Assembly (NCBI RefSeq): GCF_000218235.1
Contig: NZ_GL945017.1
Location: 746,040 to 810,039, forward strand
Length of the DNA: 64,000 nucleotides
Direction: 5' to 3'
Source of the DNA: Hallella multisaccharivorax DSM 17128
Lineage (GTDB): Bacteria > Bacteroidota > Bacteroidia > Bacteroidales > Bacteroidaceae
Numbering within the stretch: the stretch's first letter is position 1; each line of letters opens with the position of its first letter. The notes below the pieces were generated by a model, which was not told where the DNA came from, did no database searches, and worked only from the letters and a program-made list of their open reading frames with translations. The translations under genes were made by a program, and so were the position numbers. Shown piece after piece: positions 63,288 to 64,000 of the stretch.

Positions 63288-64000
63288 ATGAAGCGACAGT
63301 GTTGTTTTTTATTCTTGATGCTCTCCTTTCTCCTCCTTGCGTGCACGGGCCATTCTGAAGAAGGCTCTAACAGAAAGGCTTTTCACAATGAGGTGGTATT
63401 GAAGACGACCCCTGTGAAAGACCAGGGCCGCGGTCCGCTCTGCTGGCTTTACGCTATGCTTGCGACGATTGAGACGGAGCGGCTGCAGAAAGGCGACTCG
63501 GTGAATCTTTCCCCCGACTATCCCGCGAGGTTGTGGCTGCAGGATCAGGCCCGCACCTACTACCTCACGCGCGGCATGGCGAAGGTGTCGATGCGCGGCA
63601 TGGCGACAACGGCACTGAGGCTGACAGAGCGTTACGGCATGGAGCCTTACGACAGCTACCATCCCTTTGAAGGCGTCAGCTACAATTCTCTCACACGTAT
63701 GGCTATGCTCACGGCAAAGGCGTCGCCAAGCCTCAACAAGCTTAACCAGCGGATCGGTGACAATCTTGACAGGACAATAGGCTTTCTTCCGCCGTCTCTC
63801 TTTATGCTTGGCATAGGGTATACGCCACAGCAGTTTGCGGAGAGCGTCTATCTCAAGGGCGACTACGCTGCCTTGACAAGCTTTACCCATCATCCTTTCG
63901 GAAGCTCCTTTGTTTTGGAGTCGCCCGACAATTGCCTTCAAGACACTTTCTACAATATGCCGATAGACCGGATGATGGCTGTCGTTATCAATTCCCTGCG
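63288..64000 (+). CDS. Papain-like (C1 family) cysteine peptidase lipoprotein, truncated by window end
   Basis: A plus-strand frame opens at ATG 63288 and stays open to the last base. It starts MKRQCCFLFLMLSFLLLACT, a lipoprotein signal with lipobox LLLAC. The mature N-terminus has TPVKDQGRGPLCWLYAMLAT, matching the C1 peptidase block: oxyanion Gln46 and catalytic Cys52 followed by Trp. The rest resembles the bleomycin hydrolase/PepC branch (ERYGMEPYDSYHPFEG). The catalytic His and Asn would lie beyond the window. A TAATTTTG element at 63275-63282 is only 5 nt before the ATG, so the message may be nearly leaderless. Confidence 0.8.
   Translation, partial: MKRQCCFLFLMLSFLLLACTGHSEEGSNRKAFHNEVVLKTTPVKDQGRGPLCWLYAMLATIETERLQKGDSVNLSPDYPARLWLQDQARTYYLTRGMAKVSMRGMATTALRLTERYGMEPYDSYHPFEGVSYNSLTRMAMLTAKASPSLNKLNQRIGDNLDRTIGFLPPSLFMLGIGYTPQQFAESVYLKGDYAALTSFTHHPFGSSFVLESPDNCLQDTFYNMPIDRMMAVVINSL

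Noticed and set aside
63309-63941. Minus-strand frame near the right edge
   Set aside because: It is antisense to the papain-like lipoprotein, which has a signal peptide, lipobox and QG...CW motif.

Overview
The window reads as a chromosomal segment from a member of the Bacteroidales, most likely Prevotellaceae. Supporting evidence: a SusC/SusD pair with a GH92 glycosidase, Bacteroidetes-type promoters (TTTG, a gap of about 19-20 nt, TAnnTTTG), DUF4290 and DUF3244 proteins, ISAon1-like two-ORF insertion sequence, and a C-terminal secreted-protein motif (NLSGQRV...GRKVL) common in Prevotella.

Accessory part (1-19.2 kb). The 3' end of an IS5-type transposase is followed, on the minus strand, by an outer-membrane barrel protein and a C39-peptidase ABC exporter. 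Upstream of these lie a frameshifted small secreted DUF3244-like gene with a well-formed promoter and an AT-rich membrane-anchored TPR/HTH regulator. A complete ISAon1-like element (7491-9075, inverted repeats of about 60 bp) sits upstream of that regulator. On the plus strand a decayed FecR-type anti-sigma gene precedes SusC (with STN domain), SusD and a GH92 alpha-mannosidase-like enzyme: a small polysaccharide utilisation locus for mannose-containing glycans. A broken IS4-like transposase closes the region.

Boundary (19.2-19.6 kb). A consensus promoter and a strong intrinsic terminator about 170 nt apart, with no ORF between them, suggest an undescribed small RNA. Next to it is tRNA-Gln(TTG), whose 3' end faces the accessory region.

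Core part (19.7-64 kb). An alanine/Na+ symporter and a sialate O-acetylesterase come first. Then sucCD, followed by a C4-metabolism cluster: AraC regulator, C4-dicarboxylate transporter, periplasmic asparaginase, porin and aspartase. Together these could take up asparagine/aspartate, deaminate to fumarate and exchange it for succinate. Further on: trpS; U32 protease-like/sufE/trmH/pfkB, tightly packed; a large Dna2-like nuclease-helicase with ogt; two unknown lipoproteins; a nucleoside deaminase; the rplM-rpsI-rpsB-tsf translation block with a structured leader; argS-rnhA; yicC-gmk-nadD; tsaB-DUF4290-murA-rimM-dxr-rseP; dsbD and a cysteine-desulfidase-like gene; DUF1893; and a truncated papain-like lipoprotein at the right edge.

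The most unusual signals are three intergenic tandem arrays with the same 22-bp period but two different sequences (31.3, 45.1 and 51.1 kb), the candidate small RNA, a MurA with Asp in place of the fosfomycin-target Cys, the exporter/OMP locus with a broken companion gene, and an STN-type SusC whose anti-sigma partner is a remnant. All assignments come from reading the sequence; no database search was run.
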